DNA of 64,000 bases, from the NCBI GenBank assembly GCA_026120035.1, contig JALRME010000010.1:930001-994000 (forward strand), given 5' to 3'. The DNA comes from Coleophoma eucalyptorum (Eukaryota > Ascomycota > Leotiomycetes > Helotiales > Dermateaceae). The notes beneath the pieces were generated by a model. The model saw only the letters and a list, made by a program, of their open reading frames with translations. It made no database searches and had not been told where the DNA came from. This document shows positions 10,195 through 21,045 of the stretch, one piece after another; position 1 is the first letter of the stretch, and each line of letters opens with the position of its first letter. Both the position numbers and the translations under genes were made by a program.

Positions 10195-12750
10195 ACTTTG
10201 ATGTCTACCGAGGGCAAAAGGTCAACCGAGCTTGGTATGGGGATTTTCCAGATCTAAGTTGTATTTATTCATGAAAGAAAAGCCCTGCAGGCTTATGTAC
10301 CACCAAATAAGAACTCGCATCAGCCTGGTCTATTCTTTTTTGTTCCGCTGGTTGCTAGGCGTAGGAAGACGAGACTCGAATGCTAATCCTACAAGTGTGG
10401 TCGTGTGAGTCGTAAACGAGAGCGATGTAAGCCTATAACGGAAAGTTGTGGCTTGCGTCGAAATCTAACCAATCATTATAGATGTTCATAAGCAAGACAA
10501 GAGACTGTCATCACGATTGAAGACACCTCGATATCCAGCTAGGGCTTTGTTCCAGTGCTTGGAGATCAAAACTCAAGCCGTTTTGCAGGTGACATAAACG
10601 ATAACCCAAGAAAAGCCACACACGCGATAGGCGACTCAAGGTCGGTCGGCATCCCAAAAAGGGGAGGCGGAAAGTGGAGGTGGAATGTGGAGGGTAGATA
10701 ACCCATAAATAAAGCCGTGAAGAGCAGAATGGCTCGAAATAAAGGGTTGCATGGGAGATATGGCACGGCTTAATACGAGGCGTTGAAAGATAGCATAGGA
10801 TAGAAATGGCAGAGGCTAGATATCTGACATACTCTCGTCGGTTTAGGGCCATCACCTCCAACAACACGACCTCGGTGATCTCAAGGCAAGTAACAGGACA
10901 TCCACCGGTGTTTCCGCGACGATAAGCGTTGGATGCGAGGATAACCGAAGGGCTGAGCTTCTAGAAGCCATCCACCATGATGATTGCTGGGTCGTAGTAG
11001 AAAAGACAGGCAGACACCGACAATCTTTTCACGTAGGGAGAGAAAACGAAGGAGAAAAACGCTGGGAAAAGTCTTGTCGGTTTCTTGACACCTGCTCTTG
11101 CTGGGGAGAAGGTGGCGTGTTTGGATATGCCATGTATTCTGGGTCGGTTTGCAAAGGTGAAGGTTTGTTTGATGGAGGAACCGGGATGGACTGGCTGGAG
11201 TTGAGATGTCACCTTCCTGTTGACCTCTAGCGGCGGCACTTGGCATCGCTACGACTACGACTACGTGCTCGCAAAGCTGGGGCCCGGGGCTGGCGCATAT
11301 CTGGAATTGTAGACCCCGCCAAGGTAGTTAGTTGACTGATTACTTGGACCGGTTACTTTGACTGCTTACTACTCTTCGCCTTACTCGCTGTGTTCGACTC
11401 CTTCGCGGATCTTGGACTCGACACTCCTCTTTCCGTGATCTCGCCAGTCGCCAGGGATTGGATTTCGCGATTGGGTACTCCACGCCCGCGCCAAGACCTT
11501 ATTTCAACCTCTGCGCTATCTTCGTTGTCTCTTCTACCTCCAGACTACAATGGCCTGCTTACAACAACCCCCAATCTCTGTGAACAGGCCATGCATCTTC
11601 TTCTGAATGGCCTCATCCGTCCCATATCCCGTAACGCGTGGCCGACACCACTCCAGACTGGAGCGGATCCTCAGACCCGGCCGGACTGGGAATCGCATCC
11701 CGCAGCCACCGTGCAGCACCAAATACTCGTGCCAAGTGCTCATAGTTCGAGCATGATTGGTGGTGGTGGGGTATTCACAACGGCGAAATTGAACGGCCAG
11801 GCGCAGATCTACGGATTCCTTATCGCGTCGTCTTCCTTTTTATCACGACATGTTCGCCAATTTTGTCTTCCAATCTCTTCGCAATCCGGTGGCTTTTTGC
11901 CCTTTTGTCTTTCCGCCGGACCAAGCCCTTTCAGCGCCTTGGCAACGAGCATGGCCAGCTGGGCTTATCTGTATGAAGTCTTTTGCCCAGCCGGTGTTGC
12001 TTAGATGCATGCGCACGCCGAGGAAGTCAAGACTGCTGTGGCAAAGCTTTGGCAAAGCTTTGCTTGGATGGAAAGAAAATATCTTGCGTTCGCAGATTGT
12101 CTTCTGTTGCTGGGTCTTTCTGATGAAGTAGCAGCATCAGCGGGACTTGGTGATAGCCCGGTTTGAGTTTGAGTTTTGAGTTTGAGATTGTGCAGATTGG
12201 TAGTTGATATCGTGCACAGGCCAAAAACTTCGATAAGTTGCCCGGGGTAAACGTTGCCAACGCCTCGTGCAGGTCCCAAATTCGTGCTACCCAGCCCGGA
12301 GCAGACTCCTAGCTGGACATAGTTCGGCCCCATCATCAAAAGATGAGCATGCGCAACGAGTGTTGTTGGGTGGCTAGACGTTGCTCGATAGTTCCCTCTG
12401 GCTTCCACACCACTCGTACTATTGTACATACGGAGTACGGAGTATGGACAACTGCTCCACCATGTCTCCTACCTCCCCCAGTCTAAGATCCCGTTATCTC
12501 CAAGACTCCAAGGAATTGCTCGCCTTCCTACAAGGGAGAGCCATGGTAACCTCCTACTGGGTCCCCCAGCACGATCCAATCTATCGGTGCATCTGCACAC
12601 GAGGGAGATGGGCGAGACCAAGACTACCAAAAGTCTCTCGACATGTATATAGGAACGGTGTACCCCCTCCTTGAAATCGGCTTCTGTACATCGAACTTCT
12701 GCGCCTGATCCGCTTTATTTTTTTTTTGATAGGATTCACATACCGCAACG
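10195..12750. promoter_or_regulatory. Long upstream region of the PTR2 gene
   Basis: 2.56 kb without a gene I can support. Several 60-200 codon frames exist on both strands (for example 11390-12004 plus and 10511-11246 minus), but none shows a family motif, an intron pattern or a convincing start. Close to the PTR2 start there is TATATAGG at about 12645-12652 and a run of T at about 12716-12727. Nutrient-regulated peptide transporters often have long promoters, which would account for the length, but a lineage-specific gene cannot be excluded. Confidence 0.4.
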
Positions 12751-14733
12751 ATGAGTAAGTAGGAGTATATGAGCATCCTCTTATAATGTTGCTAAAAAGA
12801 AATCACAGAGGACGGTGTCATGGACGATGCCTTTACTGAGGCTCCTGCACCCATTGTCGCGGGGCTCGATAAGGACCACCACGTCACTCTTAAACCAGTC
12901 CACGACAATGATATGATGGACAGCAATGGGCATATCATGCCTACCGAGGAGGAACTTGCTACCCTTCCCCGCATCGCTGGTACTATGCCAGTCTCCGCCT
13001 ATCTCCTATGCGGTGTGGAATTCGCCGAGCGTGCTTCCTACTATGGATGCAAGCAGGTCTTCAAGAACTTCATTCGTGCTCCTCTCCCAACGGGAGGAAA
13101 TGGTGCCGGTGCCACTGCTCGAGGTACTCAGGACACTGCTGGAGCCCTTGGAAAAGGAACGGTTATTGCTTCTGCCATGACTGATGCCTTCACCTTCCTT
13201 GCTGTATGTCTGCGTGATTTATTACGAACTATGATTTGATGGAGATATAATTACACGCAACTAACATGCTCTGTAATAGTACGCACTTCCTATCTTCGGT
13301 GGATGGATTGCCGATACGAAGTGGGGTCGCTTCAAGACCATCTGTTACGGTGTCGCAATCTGCGGTATTGCTCATATTATTATGATCATTAGTGCTATCC
13401 CAAGTATCATCCAGTCCGGACACGCAATTGGGCCTTTTGCTCTCAGTCTATACATGTTGGCTGTCGGAGCTGCTCTCTTCAAGCCCAACATCGCGCCCAC
13501 AGTTTTGGATCAGAATCCCCACAGAAAGGCCCATGTCGTCACCAACAAGAAAGGAGAGAAGGTCATCATCGATCCTGAGGCTACATCTGAGAGTGTCATG
13601 CTTTGGTATGTGAGGTTACTGCTCATATATACCTGAGTACTAACCAGCATAGGTTTTATCTTCTTATCAACATTGGTGCCTTCCTTGGAGTCGCCACGGC
13701 GTACTTAGCCAAATATGTCGGTTTCTGGGCATCGTATTTGGTTCCTGGAATTATCTACTTTATGCTTCCCGTCTTTTTGTTCTTTGTCAACAAGCGTTTA
13801 GTCAAAATTCCTCCCGGAGGCTCAGCCTTGGGTGACTTTGTCAGCGTAAACATCCTGTGTCTTCGAAAGGCGGGTATCCGGGGGTTCGGCCGCAAGGGTT
13901 TCTTCGAACGTGCTAAGCCTTCCTGGCTAGCAATGAATGGCGACAACCGGGTGGTCAACTGGGACGACAAGTTTGTCGAGGATGTTCGCCGAACAATGGC
14001 TGCTTGTGCCATCTTCCTGTTTTTCCCCATCCAACAGATCAACGATGGTGGTCTTGGAGCCGCAGCCAATGCTCTGTCAGCGTCCTTGACCTCAAACGGT
14101 GTCCCCAATGATGTTCTCGATAACTTAAACCCCCTGGCTATCATTGTGCTCATTCCGATCATGAACCACGGCGTCTACCCCCTGCTTCGTAAGTGGGGTA
14201 TCAGATATGGTCCCATCGCACGAATGACGACGGGATTTTTCATTGCAGCCATCGGTGCTTCTTCTTACGCCATTATCCAGCACTACGTGTACAAGACCTC
14301 TCCATGTGGAAAGTATGCATCGACCTGTGACATTGGTACCGGTGTCTCTCCTCTTTCCCTCTGGCTTTATGCCATTCCCACGGCAGTGACAGCCTGCTCT
14401 GAGGTTTTCATCAACGTTACCGCCTACGGAATCGCATACTCTCGCGCACCACCCAACATGAAGGGATTTGTGATGGCTATCTCACTCTTCATGACCGCTA
14501 TCTCCACCGCGATTTCTTTAGCTACAGCCGAAGCCATCCAAGATCCATATCTTGTCTGGACATTTGCAGCACCTGCGGTCATTGGTTTTATTGCCGCAAT
14601 TATCTTCTGGTTCTTGTTCAAACATTTGGACGACGAGGATTTCTTCGTTGAGGAGGAAGAGCAGCACTCGCCCGCGACGGGATCTAGCATTGACGAGGAG
14701 AGTATTGGGGAGAAGAAGGCGGTCAAGAACTAA
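12751..14733 (+). CDS. Proton-coupled di/tripeptide transporter (PTR2/POT family)
   Basis: Exons 12751-12754, 12809-13203, 13280-13605 and 13653-14733 give 601 aa. The POT family imports di- and tripeptides across the plasma membrane with protons. Seen: AYLLCGVEFAERASYYG in the first membrane segment (ExxER-like), the long insertion with the segment QNPHRKAHVVTNKKGEKVII typical of fungal PTR2, and the PTR signature FYLLINIGAFLG. About 12 membrane segments follow, with an acidic C-terminal tail (HLDDEDFFVEEEEQH). The start chosen lies in a 4-nt first exon (ATG plus A) with an A at -3 and a consensus GTAAGT donor. If that exon is wrong, translation begins at 12820 and the protein is 597 aa. No neighbouring gene is functionally linked by sequence. 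Confidence 0.92.
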
Positions 14734-15410
14734 TCGGGGGAGGTGCTGTAGCATTCTATACTTACTTGGTCGCCAGCTATCTAGAGTGACGTGTAAGCAG
14801 TCAACAAGTAGGCTGTACGTAGTTAGGTAGTAATTATTATACAAACTAATCTCTGAATCTCTAATTGAGAGGGCTGAAGATATATATGTAAACCCTTGTA
14901 TCGTTCGCTAATGACATATAACTTCGCGCTGGCCCGTGACAGTTGGGGTTTGTTGTAAAGGTAGGTGTTTTATAGATAAGTTAGCAATTAGTTGAGTATT
15001 AAACCTCGTTACTAACAAAGAATGCTATTTGAGTTAAGTACGAAGCTCTTAAACTAAGGAAACTTATTCTAGTTATATAGACCTTCGTACTTCGTAGATT
15101 AGTTGGAATTGTTAGATTAGTTACTAATCCAATTACGTATTACTATATAACTCGTGCACTCCACTGATGGTTCTCTGTGCGAACCTCCTTCGTTGGGCCT
15201 CAGGCTATCAGCTGTCATGTATTTATAACACGGTTATCGCTCGAAGTCGTTACGAAACGGAAAAAGGTCGCGACCCGTTGAGGCCGCCTCGCCTAGCTAT
15301 CGCCGACCGTCCTATGGACTTGTTGCTGCCGTATTACGATGGTCCCCTGTTAGTACGCTCTTATTAATTGAGTATATCTAATAAATTCTACCTAGCCTTA
15401 GACAAAGGCC
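14734..15410. other. AT-rich spacer next to the decayed NLR gene
   Basis: 677 bp rich in A and T, especially 14860-15150, with many TTAGTTA/TAATTA-like words and no gene. The composition resembles repeat-derived or RIP-affected DNA, but no transposon end or terminal repeat was recognised. Confidence 0.4.
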
Positions 15411-17209
15411 TCAAAACAAATAGGATACAATATCACAACCATCCGTCCGATCGAACCTCTCGGACTTTCCACAGAGCTGTCCACCAAGACTAGCTTTCTT
15501 TTTCTCATCTTTCAACTTCTCTTCCTCTAATAATTTCCAGTCTCTGAGTAGAGTCTTTTCGTCGACGTACAAACCTAGTGGATAAAGTGTCTCGTACCTT
15601 GACTTCACTGCTCCACCAAAGAGCGAGGGAGACCGGGAACCAAGATTACGGTCGCGAGGTCTTTGGTTTTAGAATACAGGTTTGGTGGGAAATAGTGTAC
15701 TTGTCTAGAGGTGGTTGAGCTAGGGAGGAAGATCTCATTTTCCTGGACGTAGCATTCACTTTTCTTGTACTTTTAACCCAGAACCTGTCCCATCGGTAGT
15801 TGAGACATGCTTGGAGTGCCGGAACAGAGGAACACGGATAACCTGAAGTATTTCTTGACTCTTCGAGACATAGACGAAGTCTTTACTCCAAGTGAGCGTA
15901 TACGGTAACGGCGAAACAGAGAGCTCTTCCACAGAAGCCAGTGGCACTCTTATCCGATAAACAAGCCTCGGTATACTATGTGTAGTTTTCCGTTTAGATA
16001 GTCGGTGTGTTGAAAGTTGGAGGCTCAAGTTTATATGTGGTTTCACTAGACCGAGATAAGGACGGGTCTCCTTCTGAACTTCAAGAGCGGCGATATGTAG
16101 ATATTCGCCACAAGGCGAGAAGTTGCTTTGTATTGATACACGGCAGCTTCGTCTAGCAGAACAGCGTAAGCATTGCGTGAAATATGTGTTATCCTCGAAG
16201 TTGGCGAAGAGGATTTCGCCTCCGCCGAGAGGCCATATGACTAATGGTGCGGTAGGATGGAAAATTGGTGGCGAGTTATAGAGAGTTCGTGGACATGCTT
16301 GCTCATATTGGAAAATTGATGTTGGATTATCCGAACTGGTGTTGAATATGAAGAGCTTTCCTCTTCGGTGCGCAGGAGTCTCACGTAATGCCTTGTGGTC
16401 ATTCCTGAGGGCAGCAGTTGTATCACAGGGCTCATCATCACTCCCTAAACCATCGCTATCGGTGCTACTGTCTCTGGCTCAGTGTCTGAGTACTTGTCGT
16501 GGTGAAACTTGGGACGAATTATCAGACCTATTATCCGAATCCTCGTCGTCTGTAGAGCAGTCAACTAAGTGGTACGAGGTAGCATCGATACCATACCAGT
16601 CCTCATCGTACTCCTCGATCTTTATGTCGATATCTCCAGAAGTATCACTCTTAAAATCTAGAAGAGACTCGTCCGAAGCCCAATCGTTCCATTGTTAAGC
16701 ATCCTCTTCTTCGTCGGAACGAGGCTGGGTTGATGCTTCGCTGCACCATTCGAGAGCTGAAAGGGACTGGATAGATCCAGCTGAGGAGTCGACATCAGAC
16801 TCTGTACCTTTGTCTTCAATGTGTGAAATTGCCTTTTCCATTTCGCTTTCCTTTTCATCTTCTTGCTCGATGCTAATAGAACTTCTGGAAGTACTCGCTG
16901 ACCGTGAAGACGTAAGGTGTCTAAAACTCCAGTATAATCCTTCACTGCTTCGAAAATTGCTTTCAGAAATACGTAGACTTGCTTGTGAGAGGAGTCCTCT
17001 TCCATTCCTTTCATTGCTTTCTGAACGTCTTCGGACTTAACAATGGTGCCATTCAAGTAATCTTGCACAAAACTCGGCTTCCTTTTCTTCTTAAATCTTT
17101 GTACAAACTCCAAAAGTGCTTTGCTGAAGGGGGAGGGAGCATAGCCTGGTAGTGATGGAGGAGGCCAGGCGCTACTTGTTGACATCTGGGGCCCACCAAC
17201 GACGGCCAT
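15411..17209 (-). pseudogene. Relic of a large STAND/NLR-type gene, core deleted
   Basis: The minus strand carries two fragments in different frames. The first (17209 to about 16900) reads like the helical N-terminus of fungal STAND proteins: KALLEFVQRFKKKRKPSFVQ, then DYLNGTIVKSEDVQKAM and VKDYTGVLDTL. Directly after it, in another frame, comes a Ser/Asp/Glu-rich stretch leading into IEEYDEDWYGIDATSYHL, RRGKLFIFNTSSDNPTSIF, FSPCGEYLHIAALE and STHRLSKRKTTHS, and ending FDRTDGCDIVSYLF near 15411. I recognise this as the C-terminal region of large fungal NACHT-type proteins. The NACHT ATPase and propeller or repeat body, normally many hundreds of residues, is missing. In-frame stops lie at 16695-16697 and 16479-16481, and the frame changes near 15760 and again before 15608. 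Both fragments are in the order expected of one gene, so an internal deletion plus later decay is the simplest reading. Confidence 0.65.
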
Positions 17210-17522
17210 TTCACAGAGTGATGAACGAATTTTTCTTCTCGAGAAGGTATGAATGAAGCTCAACTGATAGATAATACAGCTTTCCACTATAAAGCACCTA
17301 GAGGAATATCTCAAAGGGCTAGAGCCTCATCTCTTGCGATGCCAAAGCCAAGACATTTAACGGCACTGATAAGCATGTGGAAAGAGCTTGTCTGCATCCA
17401 CCTACCGTGCAAAGATTACCTCTAGTAAGCAGTTTCAGGAGGATGAGATTGGTCCTTTTCATGTGGCAAACTGTGGGTTCGGGGCCGAACAAGATTGCGA
17501 TAGACCTCTGTTTAGTTGCATT

Positions 17523-17577
17523 TGCTTAATTAGGGCTTTGATGCGCCTCAAAGATTATAAGCATGTTGTAGGTGACA
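17523..17577. repeat. 55-bp diverged direct repeat, copy A
   Basis: About 46 of 55 bases match copy B at 17684-17738. Both start TGCTTAA and end with the shared run GCATGTTGTAGGTGACA. The copies are 161 bp apart in the same orientation. They could be an old tandem duplication or part of a degraded element; no terminal motif identifies the source. Confidence 0.75.
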
Positions 17578-17683
17578 CTGAGAGGAGTCCTAGAGCCGCT
17601 TAATCAAACATTAACAGTCCACCCCGCATAACTTGGTAGGCTATGCAAAGTCCAACGCTTACACACCTCTATCCAGTCAAATC

Positions 17684-17738
17684 TGCTTAAGCAGGCCTTT
17701 GATTCGCCTGGAAGATTACTGGCATGTTGTAGGTGACA
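17684..17738. repeat. 55-bp diverged direct repeat, copy B
   Basis: Second copy of the repeat at 17523-17577; the 3' third is the best conserved part. Confidence 0.75.
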
Positions 17739-20352
17739 GGGAATACTCTCATTAGCTCAGATGCTCTATCGAACTTCCTGTTTAAAGAGTGGTGCTCGCA
17801 CTATAGAAAGTACAAGTTTACAATACTCAATGCTGTGCTCTACTCCTTAGTGTACGACAAAATCTCTACAAGTCCTTATATGTACGCCAAATTTCTAACA
17901 TTTTTACTTATCAAAAATAAATCGTTTTTAATACAAGGCCTTCACACTCATGTCTGCTGTGATTTACATGCGATGTTGCCCGCCAAAGCAAAGACAACTT
18001 CCTTTGATATTTCAACATTCCTAGTTAACATTTCCTGCCACTATGTGCCACGCGCTATTTAAGCTGGGTTGTACGCGGTCAAGAAACGCATCACGCCTCC
18101 GCACGTTCTCGAGAGACTCCTCCCTCAACCATGCCCGAGATAAATTGCCAAGGTATTTTGCAGCCTGAACGCTTCTTTCGTTTTTGTTTTACTGCCCAAC
18201 ATGATACTAGTGGTACCAATTTGCGCACGTGTACTCCGTAGTTAGGGAAAGCCACCTGTACTATAGCAGAACCTTTCTTATATAGTCTCAACAATAGTAG
18301 GGCGATTATGAAGCACGCTAGCTGTGACATAGGAGGGTAGGCGTGCATTTACTCTTTTTGCCATAACAGCTAGGATATTTCAATGCAAAAGAATATAGAG
18401 CTCTCTAATTATGCTTCTCTTCTATGTCGAGCAGCACCGATTGGAGTTTGCATCATGCTCTAGATACTGAAGGGAGCAAACATGTCGGCCTTATGGGTGA
18501 GGAGATGCCTGGGAGATTAATGCTTAAGATTAAGGTAGTATAGTTTGAGGAAATGCGTTTCCTCGCCAGGAATAGGTCTTACGAGTTCACATGTCAGATA
18601 GGTAAGGGGGGTGGGGGGAGGAAGGAGAAAGTCCGGGTTAACTTCTCCTTTGTATTGATCGAAGTCTGGGCTATTGCGCTTGTGAATTGATGGAAATCAT
18701 AAACGCTACCTTGATCATGAAAAGGGACAGATTTCCGGGGAAAACGAACCTGGGGCTTGTTATATGTGGTGAGTCTATGCTCGCTAGTCAAGCGTAGGCC
18801 AAACCTTGAGGAGTTGGAATGGCCATACTCGGCTGAGCAAAGATACCGCCAGATTGGCCATGCTCAGTCAAAGCGAACTTGCAGACTGTTGGATCTGTTG
18901 CCCTGCTACCGAAAGCAGCAACCACTTTTTGTCGTTTTCATAGGCCGCAGCTATCATAGGGAACGTATTTCCCCACACATCTGCCATCTTCAAGCACTGA
19001 TCTTGCTAGTCGGCTATGGCTTAGGGATCGCCTTTGAATCTTGCCTGCGAAACTATAGCGAACTCAAAGCTCCCAAGTGCTCTGTACAGCATCCGAAAGC
19101 GTTGCTGGCCGATCGGCAGGTATTTTGTTGTTCACATCGGCGTTCAATGAATCTGCTGTAGTGCTGAGCCTAGGGGATCAACCCCAAGAATAGCTCAATA
19201 CAACGTACTCTTATTTATGGTGGCTAGACATGCCGCGTCTGGCCTGGTACCGCCAATATTGAGACGTCTTCTTTTTTAGAAGTGGCTGTCGGTAGCTCTT
19301 TCGCACGAGTAATTTTCACACCTCTGAAGCCAGCCTCCCTCTCTCTGTCTTCTGAAATTTCCAATAGAAGGAAAAATCCATAGTCACATCTTCTGTACCC
19401 TGGAGGTATTTTTGGGAGGAGTGGGCTGGCATCGATCAGTCAGACTCGCTACCTCGATCAACATACCATTCAACAATAGTCGATAGCCCACTGCCTTGAC
19501 AACCGCAATCGCCGTAGAGCCGACCAAAAATAGGATAGCCTCTTCACTCTGGCATGAAGGTATTGCCACAGCCATCTGGGCGGATGGAAATTTGTTGGTC
19601 ATGGCTACAAGCCATGGCAGAAGGAAGGGTCTCATTGGGGCGTGGGTTTCGTTGAGCAGTGCCAGAGTATAGGCTGCCAAAGATCGTGAGCTTAAGCTAC
19701 TGAGACATTCAAATCCTTCCGACTAGGATAGGGCTCATGGTCATTACAGAAGGGCTAGAGCGGCCAGATTGAAAGCTCAACTTCTTTTCAGTGGTTGTCA
19801 CATGATGTTGGTAGAAGAAGAAAAACTCGGTCACATGTGTAATTTTACGGAGATCTGAAGGGTTACGCTTGTGGTTCGGGCTGCTATCGCACCCGAGATT
19901 AAGGATTTACGAGGTTTTCGAGAGGGACAAGATGAATCGCCGGAGGTATTTCGTTGGCCAGGTGGTATTTTTTTGCCGACCATTTTTCTTTTTATTATCC
20001 GTCTCCTCTACTGCTGGCTGCTACTCGTAGTCTCGATCTAAATAGGCGCATGTCATGCTGTGCCAAAGAGCGGCCAGCCTCTTTCACCCCCCCAACCCTT
20101 CCCTCCCGGACAGGTTCTGGGGCAATCGGACAGACGCAGGGATCCGCAAGCACCCGAAAAGCGTCTTAAGCTTAATGAACATGACCCCAGCCTCTCTCCA
20201 CTGACGCTCAGGTTGGGCATGCACGATCGACTTTTGCACCTCCTTTCCCCTCTTTCCCCTCCAGAACACCAGCCTCAGGGCGGCAGACGGTGGAAGCGGT
20301 CAGAAAATGTGCTGAAGCATGCGCACGCCTTGGGACTGATCAGATTAGATTC

Positions 20353-20381
20353 GGGCCAAAGGTAGGGCCAAAGGTAGGGCC
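20353..20381. repeat. Short tandem repeat GGGCCAAAGGTA x2
   Basis: Two perfect 12-bp units followed by a partial GGGCC. It lies in the upstream region of the siderophore-type transporter; no function is inferred. Confidence 0.8.
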
Positions 20382-20580
20382 ACAGCATAAAAACCTGTCG
20401 TCGTTAGCACGCCACGATCCTTCACTAGCCAGCCACTCGATTGGGCAGACGACGTTGCTTCACCTGTTGGCCAAACCCGATACGGGAAGGACTCGGACCG
20501 CGCGAGGTGGTTGCAATGGTGGAGGGCCAAATCCATCGCAAAGGCAGAACAAATAGCGCCTAGCTGCTATAGTAGTTGTG

Positions 20581-20589
20581 ATCTGATAA
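20581..20589 (+). promoter_or_regulatory. Iron-responsive GATA-factor site (ATCWGATAA)
   Basis: ATCTGATAA, preceded by G, matches the extended consensus RATCWGATAA described for fungal iron repressors of the SreA/Sre1 type. It is about 465 bp upstream of the siderophore-type transporter start. Repression under iron-replete conditions is inferred. Confidence 0.65.
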
Positions 20590-20640
20590 GGGGCGTTTTG
20601 ACTTTTCTTCTGCGCTTGTTTGCACGCTTGCTTGCTTGTC

Positions 20641-20649
20641 TTATCTGAT
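20641..20649 (-). promoter_or_regulatory. Second iron-responsive GATA-factor site
   Basis: TTATCTGAT on the plus strand reads ATCAGATAA on the minus strand, again matching ATCWGATAA. It lies 52 bp from the first site in opposite orientation. Paired sites of this kind are typical of SreA-regulated siderophore genes. Confidence 0.6.
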
Positions 20650-21045
20650 GCGGTCGGTTGCTGACGGCCGTGCCAATACGGTCCTGCCGTGGACTGACAG
20701 TAACGTGCCATTTGCTCACCACTTTCAGTTCTGGTCCGCTCTTCGCGCCCAGCTCGTCCTTCTTGGCTCATCTGCAGTTGGTCGCTAATGACACCGCGAA
20801 TCCACAATCTTCGCTGCCAGGCCTCTTTCGATCAGACCCTTAGACGGAGACCTGCTGAATATATATCTATCTCTCCTGGCCCCCTCCCAGCTGCTCTCCA
20901 CCTCGAACATCCTCTCGTTGTTCCTTTCTTTCTTCGCAGCCTTGTAGCGTTGAGCACGGAAGGGCTACTGCTAGCAAGGGAGACGAACATACCCCTCTTT
21001 GCGCCATAAACTTTACTGTAGAAGATCAGTAATATCATCATCACC

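Larger units (their letters stand above)
17210..21045. other. Gene-poor region upstream of the siderophore-type transporter
   Basis: 3.8 kb with no gene I can support. It holds a diverged 55-bp direct repeat, short open frames without motifs (for example 17733-18062 and 18757-19161 on plus, 19384-19680 on minus), a GC-richer part after 20040 with a tandem GGGCCAAAGGTA duplication at 20353-20381, and two iron-GATA consensus sites at 20581 and 20641 that belong to the promoter of the following gene. Confidence 0.5.

Noticed and set aside
10511..12429. Several 70-200 codon frames upstream of PTR2
   Set aside because: No family pattern, overlapping on both strands, no supporting splice structure.
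18757..19680. Frames at 18757-19161 (plus) and 19384-19680 (minus), with faint ankyrin-like or membrane-like stretches
   Set aside because: The resemblance is weak, frames are broken by stops and no complete domain can be built.
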